A program made the translations under genes and the position numbers. This document shows, in pieces, positions 18,188 to 27,428 of a DNA stretch of 64,000 nucleotides. The notes below the pieces were generated by a model. That model saw nothing but the letters and a program-made list of their open reading frames with translations. It did no database searches and had not been told where the DNA came from. The DNA lies in assembly GCA_963934295.1 (NCBI GenBank), contig CAWVXY010000012.1, positions 1-64,000 of the forward strand. The letters run 5' to 3'. The first letter of the stretch is position 1, and the number at the start of each line of letters is the position of its first letter. The DNA is from Seribacter sp963934295 (GTDB taxonomy: Bacteria; Verrucomicrobiota; Verrucomicrobiia; Opitutales; Seribacteraceae).

Positions 18188-19216
18188 ATGAATGTAACAG
18201 TTGTAGGTGCATCCGGATATTCAGGAAGAGAGCTCGTTTCGCTATTATTAGATCATCCCAAGGTCAACTTAGTAGGTGTCACATCAAGGAGCTTGTGCGG
18301 ACAAAAGGTACAATCCTCCATCCCAAAGCTAAGAGGAAAGGCAAAGGATTTAACTTTTTCTAACCCGAGTATAGAAGAATTAGCACAAAGCCCAGATTGT
18401 GAATTGTTTTTTTTAGCCCTGCCCCACGGAACGGCCTCGACTTATGCCATCCCGCTTCTTGAAGCGGGCAAAAAAGTAATCGATCTTTCAGCAGATTTTC
18501 GCCTGAACTCCTCTGCGACTTACGAAGAATTTTATGGAACCCCCCACCCTTCTCCCGATTGGCTGAAAAAAGCTTCGTATGGCTTGCCCGAAATCCACTC
18601 ACTCTCATGGGAAAATTCTTCTCTCATCGCATCTCCAGGTTGTTACCCGACAAGCATAATTGTCCCCCTTTTCCCCATTCTTAAAAATAGGTTAATTGAG
18701 AAAGAAAATATTATTGCCAATAGCTTGAGTGGTGTAAGTGGAGCAGGAAGAAATGCGACAGAAAAACTTCTGTTCTGCGAAAGGAATGAAAGTGCATGTG
18801 CATATGGTTTGCCAAAGCATCGCCACTTATCGGAAATAGAAGAACAATTATCTCAAGCAATTTCTGAGAACATTGTACTGTCCTTTCATCCTCATTTAGC
18901 TCCAATGAACAGAGGAATTTGTTCAACTATATCGGTGTTAGCTCAGGGTGGGTTAAGCAAATCCAAAATTTGGGAATGTTGGAATGATTTTTACGAGGGT
19001 AGAAAATTTGTCCACCTTTTAGAAGATGGTCAATTCCCAGATGTTTCTGATGTTGTGGGGACAAATAGGATTGATATTTCGGTAAGTGAAGATGTCAGAA
19101 CGAATCGTTACATCATTTGTTCTGCTGAGGACAATTTATTAAAGGGTGCCGGTGGGCAAGCGGTGCAGGCAATGAACATTTGCCAAGGTTATGAAGAAGG
19201 AGAAGGCTTGGCATGA
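18188..19216 (+). CDS. argC: N-acetyl-gamma-glutamyl-phosphate reductase
   Basis: Reduces N-acetylglutamyl phosphate to the semialdehyde using NADPH, step 3 of arginine synthesis. The 342-residue protein opens with the Rossmann motif VVGASGYSGRELV. The catalytic Cys lies in ASPGCYPTS near residue 153, LALPHGTAS is also conserved, and FHPHLAPMNRGI matches the family's substrate-binding loop. Its stop overlaps the argJ start by four bases, so translation is coupled. First gene of the arg run, 29 bases after the preceding terminator. Confidence 0.97.
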   Translation: MNVTVVGASGYSGRELVSLLLDHPKVNLVGVTSRSLCGQKVQSSIPKLRGKAKDLTFSNPSIEELAQSPDCELFFLALPHGTASTYAIPLLEAGKKVIDLSADFRLNSSATYEEFYGTPHPSPDWLKKASYGLPEIHSLSWENSSLIASPGCYPTSIIVPLFPILKNRLIEKENIIANSLSGVSGAGRNATEKLLFCERNESACAYGLPKHRHLSEIEEQLSQAISENIVLSFHPHLAPMNRGICSTISVLAQGGLSKSKIWECWNDFYEGRKFVHLLEDGQFPDVSDVVGTNRIDISVSEDVRTNRYIICSAEDNLLKGAGGQAVQAMNICQGYEEGEGLA

Positions 19217-20433
19217 AATTCTATGAGAATGGTGACGCCTTAACGGAACCTTTTGGTTTTTTCTGTTCGGGCGTTCATTGCGATGTAAAAGGAGCAAGAA
19301 ATGGCAAACTTGACTTAGGTATAATTTATTCGTCTAAGCCATGCAACGCAGCGGGTGTATTCACCACTAATGATGTACAGGCTGCTCCCGTTCGATATTC
19401 AAAAAAACTAATTTCCAGCGCGAACCAAACCTTTCATGCCATTGTAGCTAATAGCGGAAACGCGAATGCATGCACCGGCGAGCAAGGTGAAAGAGATACC
19501 AGCAAGATGGCTTCTGAAGTGGCAAGACACTTGAACATTCACTCAAATGAGGTTCTAGTTTGCTCCACAGGAAGGATCGGTGTGTCCATGCCAATGAGCC
19601 GATTGACTACAGGCATAAGAGATGCATCGGAAGATATTATTGATGAATGTGATGGCGCGAGTGCATTTCAGGAGGCAATTCTTACCTCTGATACGTGCAC
19701 AAAATCCTGCTCTGCGAAAATTGAGTGTTCTCGTGGAGAGATTACCATTGGGGGCGTAGTCAAGGGAGCAGGCATGATCGAACCGAACATGGCAACAATG
19801 CTCGCTTTTTTAACTACCGATATCCAGGCATCTAATTCAAAATTACAGGAATTATTATCGGATGCAGTTGAGCAATCCTTTAATCGAATAACTATTGACG
19901 GGGACATGAGCACCAATGACACCGTTCTTTTTTTAGCCAATGGTAACTCAGGTATCAATTTAGAAAAAGAATCAAAATCCGTTCAAAAGAACTTTGCTGA
20001 AGCCGTAAATGCGATTTGTGCATGCCTCGCTAGAAAATGTGTAACGGACGGAGAAAAGGTTACAAAATTTGTTAAAGTTAAAGTTATTGGGGCTACAAAC
20101 AATGAATCTGCCCTTAAAGTGGCACGCTGTATTGCCAATTCTCTTCTCGTTAAATCCTCTTGGTATGGATCAGATCCCAATTGGGGGAGAATTGTGGATG
20201 CCGCGGGTTATGCAAAAGTCGGTTTATCCTTTGATAAAATTGATATGCACTATAACGATACAACCGTCCTGACCCAGGGCTCACCATTGATTGAAAATAA
20301 GACCAAATGGAAAGAGATTGTATTATCAGATGAATTTTCAATTTCCCTAAATTTAAACATGGGGGAAGCATACGGGGAAATTTGGAGCAATGATTTGAGC
20401 GAAGAATATATAAACTTTAACAAAAGCGAATAA
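19213..20433 (+). CDS. argJ: bifunctional ornithine acetyltransferase / N-acetylglutamate synthase
   Basis: Transfers the acetyl group from N-acetylornithine back to glutamate, closing the cyclic arginine pathway. It is 406 residues. GGVVKGAGMIEPNMATMLAF contains the self-cleavage site at Ala-Thr, where the new N-terminal Thr of the beta chain is the nucleophile. VANSGNANACTGEQG and IDGDMSTNDTVLF are other signatures. With ArgJ present, a dedicated argA is not strictly needed. It overlaps argC by four bases and argB by one. Confidence 0.97.
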   Translation: MKFYENGDALTEPFGFFCSGVHCDVKGARNGKLDLGIIYSSKPCNAAGVFTTNDVQAAPVRYSKKLISSANQTFHAIVANSGNANACTGEQGERDTSKMASEVARHLNIHSNEVLVCSTGRIGVSMPMSRLTTGIRDASEDIIDECDGASAFQEAILTSDTCTKSCSAKIECSRGEITIGGVVKGAGMIEPNMATMLAFLTTDIQASNSKLQELLSDAVEQSFNRITIDGDMSTNDTVLFLANGNSGINLEKESKSVQKNFAEAVNAICACLARKCVTDGEKVTKFVKVKVIGATNNESALKVARCIANSLLVKSSWYGSDPNWGRIVDAAGYAKVGLSFDKIDMHYNDTTVLTQGSPLIENKTKWKEIVLSDEFSISLNLNMGEAYGEIWSNDLSEEYINFNKSE

Positions 20434-21302
20434 TGCCTCCGGTTGAAGAAAGTAAAAAAAAGGCGAGTATATTAGTAGAGGCTCTTCCCTATGTTCGTCG
20501 ATTCAGGGGATCAATTTTTGTGGTAAAATATGGTGGTAGCTTTATGGATTCACCCGATCCAGAAGTTCGTTCCCGAGTAGCACAAGATCTTGTTTTTCTT
20601 CACTTCGTTGGGATAAAAGTTGTAGTTGTTCATGGCGGAGGGAAGGCAGTAACAGGTGCTCTTTCTGCAAAAGGAATTGAGGCAAAGTTTATCGATGGTT
20701 TGCGCGTTACTGATAAACAAACTATTAATGTGGTGGATGAAGTCCTGAATGGTTCAGTGAATAAAGAAGTTGCGTCTTTCGTATCTAATTATGATTGCGA
20801 CATTCAAAGAATTGCCGGAAAGACTATTTTAGATTGTTCGAAACTTCAGCATAATCCAGACCTCGGGTATGTGGGTGAGGTGAAATCAGTTAAAACTCAA
20901 CCCATTTTGGACGCTCTCGATAAGGGAGCCATGCCCATTCTTTCTTCAACAGGGTCAGATGAAAAAGGCCAATGTTACAATGTAAATGCTGATACTGCTG
21001 CAGCTCAAGTGGCTATAGCCCTTGGTGCCAGACGCTTAGTCTATCTCTCAGATGTGCCTGGCCTTCTACGAAACCCGAATGACCCCAATAGCCTGCTTTC
21101 TAGTTTACCCGTGGATCAAGTAAAACCCCTTATAAAAGAGGGAGTGATTGCACAAGGAATGCTGCCCAAGGTTAATAGTGCGGTTAATGCTTTAAACGAA
21201 GGGGTCAACCGGGTTCACTTTATAGACGGAAGGTTGGCTCATAGTATTCTTCTTGAAATCTTCACTGATAAAGGTATCGGTACCGAAATTATTCATTCAT
21301 AA
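20433..21302 (+). CDS. argB: acetylglutamate kinase
   Basis: Phosphorylates N-acetylglutamate, the usual control point of the pathway. It is 289 residues in the amino-acid kinase fold. VVKYGGSFM near residue 30 binds phosphate, VVVHGGGKAVTGAL follows, and NVNADTAAAQVAIALGA is the nucleotide-side motif. The N-terminal helix ahead of the first strand (EESKKKASILVEALPYVRRF) is of the kind found in arginine-inhibited hexameric enzymes, so feedback control is plausible. ATG overlaps the argJ stop (TAATG). Confidence 0.96.
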   Translation: MPPVEESKKKASILVEALPYVRRFRGSIFVVKYGGSFMDSPDPEVRSRVAQDLVFLHFVGIKVVVVHGGGKAVTGALSAKGIEAKFIDGLRVTDKQTINVVDEVLNGSVNKEVASFVSNYDCDIQRIAGKTILDCSKLQHNPDLGYVGEVKSVKTQPILDALDKGAMPILSSTGSDEKGQCYNVNADTAAAQVAIALGARRLVYLSDVPGLLRNPNDPNSLLSSLPVDQVKPLIKEGVIAQGMLPKVNSAVNALNEGVNRVHFIDGRLAHSILLEIFTDKGIGTEIIHS

Positions 21303-21312
21303 GCTTTTTTAA

Positions 21313-22512
21313 ATGACAACTGCCGAGCATAGTCAATATTTGGTAAGCAATTATGCTCCTCCATCCTTAGAAATTATAAAAGGAAAGGGTAGTTATTTAT
21401 GGGATTCAAAAGGTTCCAAACTTCTTGATTTCACATCTGGAATTGCAGTTACTAATATTGGACACACCAATAGTCATTGGGTTAATTCTGTAACAAAGCA
21501 GATCAATGAACTAGTACATTGCTCCAATCTTTTCTCAATCCCTCAACAGGTTAAACTCGCCAAAAGAATCGTCGGGAAAATTGATCCAGGAAAAATGCTT
21601 TTTTGTAATAGTGGAGCAGAAGCCAATGAAGCATTAATCAAGTTTTCCCGTCTAGTGGGTAAAAAAACGCAGGAGAGCAAAAGGTATAAGTTACTTGTAG
21701 CTGAGAATGGATTTCATGGTCGCACCATGGGAGCTCTGTCTGCAACATCTTCGCCAAAATATAGAAATGGATTTGAACCATTGCTGGAAGGTTTTTCATT
21801 TGCCCCACTAAATGATATCGAAGCATTCAAGAGTAAAATTGATGACCAGACTATTGGAATAATGGTCGAGTCTATTCAGGGCGAAGGAGGAATACAGGTA
21901 GCGACTGACGAATTTCTTTTAGGAATCGAGAAATTGTGCAAAGAAAACGAACTACTATTACTCCTTGATGAAGTTCAGGCTGGAATTGGAAGAACCGGAG
22001 AGTTCCTAGGTTATCAAAAATCGGGTGTAAAACCTGATGCAATCGCGATGGCAAAAGGATTGGGTTCAGGTTTTCCAATCGGCGGAATATGGTTAGCAGA
22101 AAAATGGGGGGATATTTTCCAACCAGGTTCTCATGGAACAACCTTCGGAGGCTCCCCTCTTGCCTGCTCAGCTGCAAATGCAGTCCTTGATATTATTGAG
22201 AATGAAAACCTCATAAATTTAGCTAAAGATAAAGGGCAATTGCTTGAGACAGGATTGATAAATTTAAAAAATAAATACCCAAGCTTGGTTAAAGAGATCA
22301 GAGGTCGCGGATTAATGCTGGCCATGGCAATGAAAGAGACGCCAAATGCACTTATTGAAAATATGCGCAATTTGGGACTGCTAGTAGTGGGAGCTGCCGA
22401 AAATGTAATTCGGTTTCTTCCTCCTCTTACGGTAAGTGAACCTGAATTAAACGAGGCGTTAGACATATCCGAGGCGGCATTAAAAAAACTCTATTTAAAC
22501 CCTACAAAATGA
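21313..22512 (+). CDS. argD: acetylornithine aminotransferase
   Basis: A PLP-dependent class III aminotransferase of 399 residues that makes N-acetylornithine. Visible motifs are LWDSKGSKLLDFTSGIAV near the N-terminus, FCNSGAEANEALIK for PLP phosphate, LLLDEVQAGIGRTG with the ring-binding Asp, and AMAKGLGSGFPIGG with the Schiff-base Lys. The order within the cluster fixes the assignment to arginine rather than lysine synthesis, although many such enzymes serve both. It overlaps argF by four bases. Confidence 0.95.
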   Translation: MTTAEHSQYLVSNYAPPSLEIIKGKGSYLWDSKGSKLLDFTSGIAVTNIGHTNSHWVNSVTKQINELVHCSNLFSIPQQVKLAKRIVGKIDPGKMLFCNSGAEANEALIKFSRLVGKKTQESKRYKLLVAENGFHGRTMGALSATSSPKYRNGFEPLLEGFSFAPLNDIEAFKSKIDDQTIGIMVESIQGEGGIQVATDEFLLGIEKLCKENELLLLLDEVQAGIGRTGEFLGYQKSGVKPDAIAMAKGLGSGFPIGGIWLAEKWGDIFQPGSHGTTFGGSPLACSAANAVLDIIENENLINLAKDKGQLLETGLINLKNKYPSLVKEIRGRGLMLAMAMKETPNALIENMRNLGLLVVGAAENVIRFLPPLTVSEPELNEALDISEAALKKLYLNPTK

Positions 22513-23444
22513 ACCATTTTTTAGAAGAGAATAATTTCGACAAAGAAATAATTAAAACAGTTTTTAACCAGGCGTTTGATTTTAAGAGAAATAGAACTCA
22601 TCGTCCGACAAATGATTTATTCGGACAGAGCTGGGGAATGTTATTTTATAAAAATAGCACCCGGACCAGAGTTTCCTTTGAAGTTGGAATTCGAGAACTT
22701 GGTGGAAACCCAGTCCTACTTGATCTTTCAAGTACCCAAATTGGAAGAGGGGAAAGTGTTAAGGATACAGCAAAAGTCCTTTCCCGGTTTTTAGACGGAC
22801 TTATTATTCGTACCCATGGGCACGATTTAATCGAAGAATTTGCACAGCACGCGGATATTCCAGTCGTTAATGCCTTGACTGATTTTTTACACCCATGCCA
22901 AATTTACGCGGATTGCATGACGATTTTGGAAAAAACTACAACAACCCAAAACCCCTACGAAGGTTTGAAGGGCAAAAAGTTAGCCTTCTTTGGAGATACC
23001 AGTTGCAATATGGCAAACTCATGGATACTCGCCGGAGCGCTATGGGGAATGGAAATTTGCTTAAGTGGTCCTGAGGAATTTAAACCATCACCCCAAATTA
23101 CGAGTTTTTGCGAAAAAAATGGGCTATCTACTAATTGGCACTTTACAACCGACTGCGAAGATGCAGCAAAAGGGGCCGATATACTTTACACTGATGTATG
23201 GGTTAGCATGGGGTGCGAAAAGGAAGAATCAGACCGAAAAGAAAAGATGGTTCCCTACCGGGTAACCAATGACCTATTCAAAATTGCCAAGGGAGATGCC
23301 TTGTTTATGCACTGTATGCCTGCACACCCGGGTGAAGAGGTAACGCACGAGGTTCTCTCTTCTCCAAAATCAATTCTTTTTGACCAAGCTGAAAATCGGC
23401 TTCACATGCAAAAATCGATCCTTAAACAACTATCAAATTCCTAA
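22509..23444 (+). CDS. argF: ornithine carbamoyltransferase
   Basis: Condenses ornithine and carbamoyl phosphate to citrulline. It is 311 residues. KNSTRTRVSFEVGIRELGG carries the carbamoyl-phosphate loop, RTHGHDLIEEFA follows, DFLHPCQIYAD provides the His-Pro-Cys-Gln motif, and MHCMPAHPGEEV is the ornithine-side HCLP region with Met in place of the usual Leu and Pro in place of the common Arg. Acetylornithine carbamoyltransferase is an alternative, but the presence of argJ makes the ornithine route the natural reading. Confidence 0.94.
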   Translation: MNHFLEENNFDKEIIKTVFNQAFDFKRNRTHRPTNDLFGQSWGMLFYKNSTRTRVSFEVGIRELGGNPVLLDLSSTQIGRGESVKDTAKVLSRFLDGLIIRTHGHDLIEEFAQHADIPVVNALTDFLHPCQIYADCMTILEKTTTTQNPYEGLKGKKLAFFGDTSCNMANSWILAGALWGMEICLSGPEEFKPSPQITSFCEKNGLSTNWHFTTDCEDAAKGADILYTDVWVSMGCEKEESDRKEKMVPYRVTNDLFKIAKGDALFMHCMPAHPGEEVTHEVLSSPKSILFDQAENRLHMQKSILKQLSNS

Positions 23445-23460
23445 CCATTAAAAATTTTAA

Positions 23461-24684
23461 ATGAAAATCATTCTGGCTTATTCAGGAGGTTTAGATACCT
23501 CAGTCCTGGTTCATTGGTACGCGAACGAACAAAATGCTGAAGTAGTTACCTACTGTGCTGATGTGGGACAGGAGGAAGAGCTCGACGGTCTTGAAGAAAA
23601 AGCTTTATCTACCGGAGCAAGTGCACATCGAACGATTAACTTGGTCGATGAATTTGCGAAAGATTATATTTTTCCGATGGTTCGTGGAAATGCAATTTAT
23701 GAATCTCAATACCTGCTAGGTACTTCGATTGCTCGCCCACTGATAGCAAAGGCACATATTGACATAGCCCGGGAATTCAATGCGAATGCAGTGGCCCACG
23801 GTGCAACGGGAAAAGGAAATGACCAGTGTAGATTTGAACTTACTTTCTCCGCTCTCGCACCCGATTTAACTATCCTTGCCCCATGGCGAGATGCATCATT
23901 CAGAGCTCGCTTTCCGGGGCGAAAAGAAATGATTGAATATTGTAAAACGCATCAAATTGATGTGGAAGCAAGTGCCTCTAAACCATATTCCATGGACAGA
24001 AACCTTTGGCATATTTCATATGAAGCGGGGATATTGGAAGATCCTTGGTTTGATCCAACCACTCCTGAAAATCGTGAAATGTATAAATTAACCGTCGATC
24101 CTGAATTGGCTCCAGACGAAGCTCAATATCTTGAATTAACTTTTGAAAAGGGTAATTGCGTTGCTATAGACGGTACTTCTTATTCACCTGCAAATATGAT
24201 TACCGAGCTCAATAAGATAGCTGGTAAACATGGTATCGGTCGTGTTGATTTGGTTGAAAATCGATTTGTTGGTATGAAAAGCAGAGGAGTTTATGAAACT
24301 CCTGGGGGAACCATACTCCTGCATGCTCACAGGCAAATGGAAACCTTAACCATGGATCGTGATTTGATGCACTTGAGGGATTCCCTTATTCCTCGATATG
24401 CGGAACTTATTTACTATGGTTTTTGGTTTGCCCCGGAAAGAGAAGCCCTACAAGCATTAATCGATGAAAGCCAAAAATGCGTGTCAGGAACCATTCGCGT
24501 AAAACTCTATAAAGGGAATGTTATTACCGTTGGAAGAAAATCTAATTTTTCTCTTTATGATGAAGGCATTGCTTCCATGGATGACGATGAAAGTGATTAT
24601 CAACCCGAAGATGCGGGAGGTTTCATTCGCCTTAACGCACTGCGCTTAAAAGAAAGAAACCGCAAGCAAGGATATAAAGGATAG
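23461..24684 (+). CDS. argG: argininosuccinate synthase
   Basis: Joins citrulline and aspartate using ATP. It is 407 residues. The N-terminal PP-loop reads LAYSGGLDTSVLVHW, and SIARPLIAKAHID, AHGATGKGNDQCRFE and SRGVYETPGGTIL are family signatures. It follows argF by 16 bases and ends the arginine part of the run. The final enzyme, ArgH, is not encoded in the window. Confidence 0.98.
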   Translation: MKIILAYSGGLDTSVLVHWYANEQNAEVVTYCADVGQEEELDGLEEKALSTGASAHRTINLVDEFAKDYIFPMVRGNAIYESQYLLGTSIARPLIAKAHIDIAREFNANAVAHGATGKGNDQCRFELTFSALAPDLTILAPWRDASFRARFPGRKEMIEYCKTHQIDVEASASKPYSMDRNLWHISYEAGILEDPWFDPTTPENREMYKLTVDPELAPDEAQYLELTFEKGNCVAIDGTSYSPANMITELNKIAGKHGIGRVDLVENRFVGMKSRGVYETPGGTILLHAHRQMETLTMDRDLMHLRDSLIPRYAELIYYGFWFAPEREALQALIDESQKCVSGTIRVKLYKGNVITVGRKSNFSLYDEGIASMDDDESDYQPEDAGGFIRLNALRLKERNRKQGYKG

Positions 24685-24697
24685 GGATCAAAATAAA

Positions 24698-25267
24698 ATG
24701 CATCTTCTCGTTATTGATAATTATGACTCCTTTACCTACAACTTGGTTCAATATTTTGGACAATTGGGAGCAACGGTTGATGTTTTTCGTAATGATGCAA
24801 TTTCTGTTGAGGATATTGATTTAGAAAAATACCAAGGTATCGTAATCTCTCCAGGACCCTGCGACCCGGATCGTGCAGGAATAAGTATTTCCGTAATAAA
24901 AAAGTTTCAGGGTATCAAACCCATTTTTGGAGTTTGCTTGGGGCATCAATGTATTGGGCAAGCCTTTGGTGGTAAAATTGTACGGGCTGATAAATTAATG
25001 CACGGAAAAACTTCACCTATTAGACACGATGACAAAAATTTGTTTCAAAATTTACCCAACCCCTTAACCGCCACTCGATATCATTCACTTTTGATAGAAA
25101 AATCCAGTCTTCCGCAGTCATTAAAAATAACTGCGACTACAGATGAAGCCGAAATTATGGGAATTGAACATTTATCTATGCCGATATTTGGTGTTCAGTT
25201 TCATCCAGAATCCCTCGCAACAGAAAAAGGAATTATGATCTTGAAGAACTTCCTAGAACTCTGTTAA
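24698..25267 (+). CDS. pabA: aminodeoxychorismate/anthranilate synthase glutaminase subunit
   Basis: A class I glutamine amidotransferase of 189 residues that supplies ammonia to a chorismate-using partner. The catalytic Cys is in GVCLGHQCIGQAFGG near residue 79, and the His-Glu pair is in GVQFHPESLATEKG. VISPGPCDPDRAGIS is typical of both PabA and TrpG, and many bacteria use one protein for both folate and tryptophan. No TrpE or PabB is adjacent, so the partner is open. It lies 13 bases after argG, likely on the same transcript. Confidence 0.93.
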   Translation: MHLLVIDNYDSFTYNLVQYFGQLGATVDVFRNDAISVEDIDLEKYQGIVISPGPCDPDRAGISISVIKKFQGIKPIFGVCLGHQCIGQAFGGKIVRADKLMHGKTSPIRHDDKNLFQNLPNPLTATRYHSLLIEKSSLPQSLKITATTDEAEIMGIEHLSMPIFGVQFHPESLATEKGIMILKNFLELC

Positions 25268-25308
25268 AACATAATCGTGTGTGTGGAAAGTGGAATCGTT
25301 AATTATTG

Positions 25309-25782
25309 ATGCATTGTCCTAAGTGTTCTTCGGATGATTTAAAAGTTCTTGATACAAGGGCTGGTAAAATTGCGTCAACTCGTAGAAGAAGAGAATGCCA
25401 GAATTGTGGGCATCGTTTTTCAACCATTGAAGAAATTCTCAGGGAAGACTTAGTGGTTGTAAAAAGAGATGGAAGAAGGGAGAGCTTCGACCGCACAAAA
25501 CTGGCAACCGGTTTAAGGCGAGCAATTGCAAAACGCCCTATTGATGCTGAACAAATTAATGGCTTGCTCTCTCAAACGCTTCGTCAGATTGAAAATGAAT
25601 TTGATAGTGAAGTGCCGAGTCGAGCAATTGCAGATGCCATTATGTTACGCTTACAAAAGGTGGATGGTGTGGCTTGGCTTAGATATGCGAGTTTTTATGA
25701 GGATTTCATGGGGATATCTCGATTCGTCGAGGAATTAGTTAACTTGGGTGGTGACCAAAAGGGTGGCAAAAACGGCGGTTAA
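25309..25782 (+). CDS. nrdR: transcriptional repressor NrdR
   Basis: A 157-residue regulator of ribonucleotide reductase genes. The N-terminal zinc ribbon has two Cys pairs (MHCPKCSSDD and CQNCGHRF), followed by an ATP-cone domain (VVKRDGRRESFDRTKLATGL) that senses dATP/ATP. The ATG at 25309 is chosen over the adjacent TTG at 25306 because NrdR proteins begin MxCPxC. Its end overlaps the next frame by about 35 bases. Confidence 0.97.
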   Translation: MHCPKCSSDDLKVLDTRAGKIASTRRRRECQNCGHRFSTIEEILREDLVVVKRDGRRESFDRTKLATGLRRAIAKRPIDAEQINGLLSQTLRQIENEFDSEVPSRAIADAIMLRLQKVDGVAWLRYASFYEDFMGISRFVEELVNLGGDQKGGKNGG

Positions 25783-26248
25783 AAAAGACGATTATACAAG
25801 ACTACAAAATCTAAATGCGTTATTCTCAGTTATTGGGAGTGCTTCAACGCGTGAAGAAACCTTGCAGTTGCAAAGAACGCTCTCTTTCTTACGAGAAAAT
25901 GACGAGATGCGTCAAATGCCCGTGAAATCATTTGAGCATTGTATAGAGCAAGTAGTGCGATTCCATTTTCCAAATAAAAGAAATTTGAATTATACTCATT
26001 GGAATGCCCGTGTTTCATCAATCCAACCATTATGGATTCGGGCATCGATATTAGAATTTGTAAATTCCTTTCAGAATACTTTTAAAGGATTACTTCTTGT
26101 CTCAGGTCTTAAAGAATCATTAATGACCAAAAACAAAAGGTGGACGGCTAAAAAAGAAAAGGACTACATGGAACTTCGATCTTTTATTGAAGAACTAGTA
26201 TTACACAATGCAAAACCAGAACAGGATTTGTCTGTATTATTTTTCTAG
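25748..26248 (+). CDS. conserved-looking hypothetical protein downstream of nrdR
   Basis: An up to 166-residue soluble, basic protein with no signal peptide or membrane helix. Possible starts are GTG at 25748, 25751 or 25763, all inside the nrdR 3' end, implying coupled translation. Features are an amphipathic helical N-terminal half (DDYTRLQNLNALFSVIGSA) and a Trp-rich middle (NYTHWNARVSSIQPLWIR). No family is recognised. It reads on another frame from nrdR, with no frameshift evidence. It ends 6 bases before the convergent pheA stop. Confidence 0.65.
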   Translation: MVTKRVAKTAVKKDDYTRLQNLNALFSVIGSASTREETLQLQRTLSFLRENDEMRQMPVKSFEHCIEQVVRFHFPNKRNLNYTHWNARVSSIQPLWIRASILEFVNSFQNTFKGLLLVSGLKESLMTKNKRWTAKKEKDYMELRSFIEELVLHNAKPEQDLSVLFF

Positions 26249-26254
26249 TTTAAA

Positions 26255-27334
26255 CTAAATTGCAGATTCGGGATAACTCCCCAAAGGTTTTACCAATGGA
26301 CAAATTTTGTTTAATTCATGGACCACTTCTCTAACCTTCTCATCTTCGCAATGACCGATAAAATCTATAAAAAAATAATAGTCCCAAGTCTTCAAACGAC
26401 TTGGTCTGGATTCTATCTTGCATAAATTAAGTTCTCTTTCAGAAAACAGCTTTAGAGCCGCTTTAAGTGCTCCTACCTGATCGGGAAGGGATAGGACCAA
26501 GCTTGTCCGATAATCAACTTCTTCACGCTTGGGTAATGGTTTACGAGCAACCACCAAAAATCTGGTGACATTATTTTTTCGGTCTTGAATACTATCCGCT
26601 TGTGAAGAAACTCCATAAATTCGACCTGCTAATTTGCCAGCAATCGCCGCAGTTTTTGATTCGGGGTTTAAACTCTTCACAGCTTCAGCCGTGCTTGTAA
26701 CAGGAATTAATTGAGCATTAGGCAAATTTCTTCTTAACCATTCTCCACACTGAGCTAAAGCCTGATCTTTAGACCGAACTTCTGAAATTGAATCTATTGG
26801 AGAAAAGCTAAACAATGAATGCTCTACCTTCAGATAAACTTGAGCAATAATAGTGAGTTCCGTTTCCACAAGAAGGTCCAAAGAACGATTCACAGCTCCT
26901 TCAGTAGAATTTTCAATGGGAACCACGCCATAATCACATTCCCCCTTCTCCACTGCCTGAAAGACATCGGGGATATCAGGCAATGCATGATATTCCAAGG
27001 TTGATCCAAAATTGTTTACAGCGGCTTGATGGGTGTAGGTTGCTTCAGGTCCCAAATACCCAATGATTAATTTCTTTTCCAAAGCAATGGAGGCGGATAT
27101 AACCTCCCTATAAATGATACGCAGAGAATCCTTATGGAGTGGACCGGTATTTAAATTTTCTAATTTCTCAAAAACCTGTTCTTCCCTGGCAGGGTCATAA
27201 GGATCAACACCCAATTCATTTTTTATACTTCCGATCTTAGCTGCGGCTTGGACACGCTGATTGAGAAGACCGACTATTTTTGAGTCAATCCCATCAATTT
27301 CGTCCCTTAGAGACTCTAATTTATTATTTTTCAA
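26255..27334 (-). CDS. pheA: bifunctional chorismate mutase / prephenate dehydratase (P-protein)
   Basis: Makes phenylpyruvate from chorismate for phenylalanine synthesis. Three domains are visible: an AroQ chorismate mutase (ESLRDEIDGIDSKIVGLLNQR), a prephenate dehydratase (IGYLGPEATYTHQAA, GVVPIENSTEGAVNRSLDLL) and a C-terminal ACT domain with LVLSLPDQVGALKAAL and KIESRPSR for Phe feedback. The frame stays open back to 27586, but a start that far would run inside ilvD. TTG at 27334 gives 359 residues, the normal family length, and leaves room for a divergent promoter. It lacks a clear ribosome-binding site, so the start is uncertain. Confidence 0.93.
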   Translation of the reverse strand: MKNNKLESLRDEIDGIDSKIVGLLNQRVQAAAKIGSIKNELGVDPYDPAREEQVFEKLENLNTGPLHKDSLRIIYREVISASIALEKKLIIGYLGPEATYTHQAAVNNFGSTLEYHALPDIPDVFQAVEKGECDYGVVPIENSTEGAVNRSLDLLVETELTIIAQVYLKVEHSLFSFSPIDSISEVRSKDQALAQCGEWLRRNLPNAQLIPVTSTAEAVKSLNPESKTAAIAGKLAGRIYGVSSQADSIQDRKNNVTRFLVVARKPLPKREEVDYRTSLVLSLPDQVGALKAALKLFSERELNLCKIESRPSRLKTWDYYFFIDFIGHCEDEKVREVVHELNKICPLVKPLGSYPESAI

Positions 27335-27392
27335 AAAAAAGGTTGTTGCGAATGAAGAAGATATTGGTTGTTTTCGCAAGTCTTTAACTAAC

Positions 27393-27420
27393 TTGATTCC
27401 AAACGAAATCAAATCATAAT
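27393..27420 (+). promoter_or_regulatory. candidate ilvD promoter giving a near-leaderless message
   Basis: TTGATT (27393-27398), 16 bases, then CATAAT (27415-27420). The ilvD ATG at 27429 lies only 8 bases past the -10, so transcription would begin almost at the start codon. No ribosome-binding site precedes that ATG. Confidence 0.35.
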
Positions 27421-27428
27421 ATTTTAAA

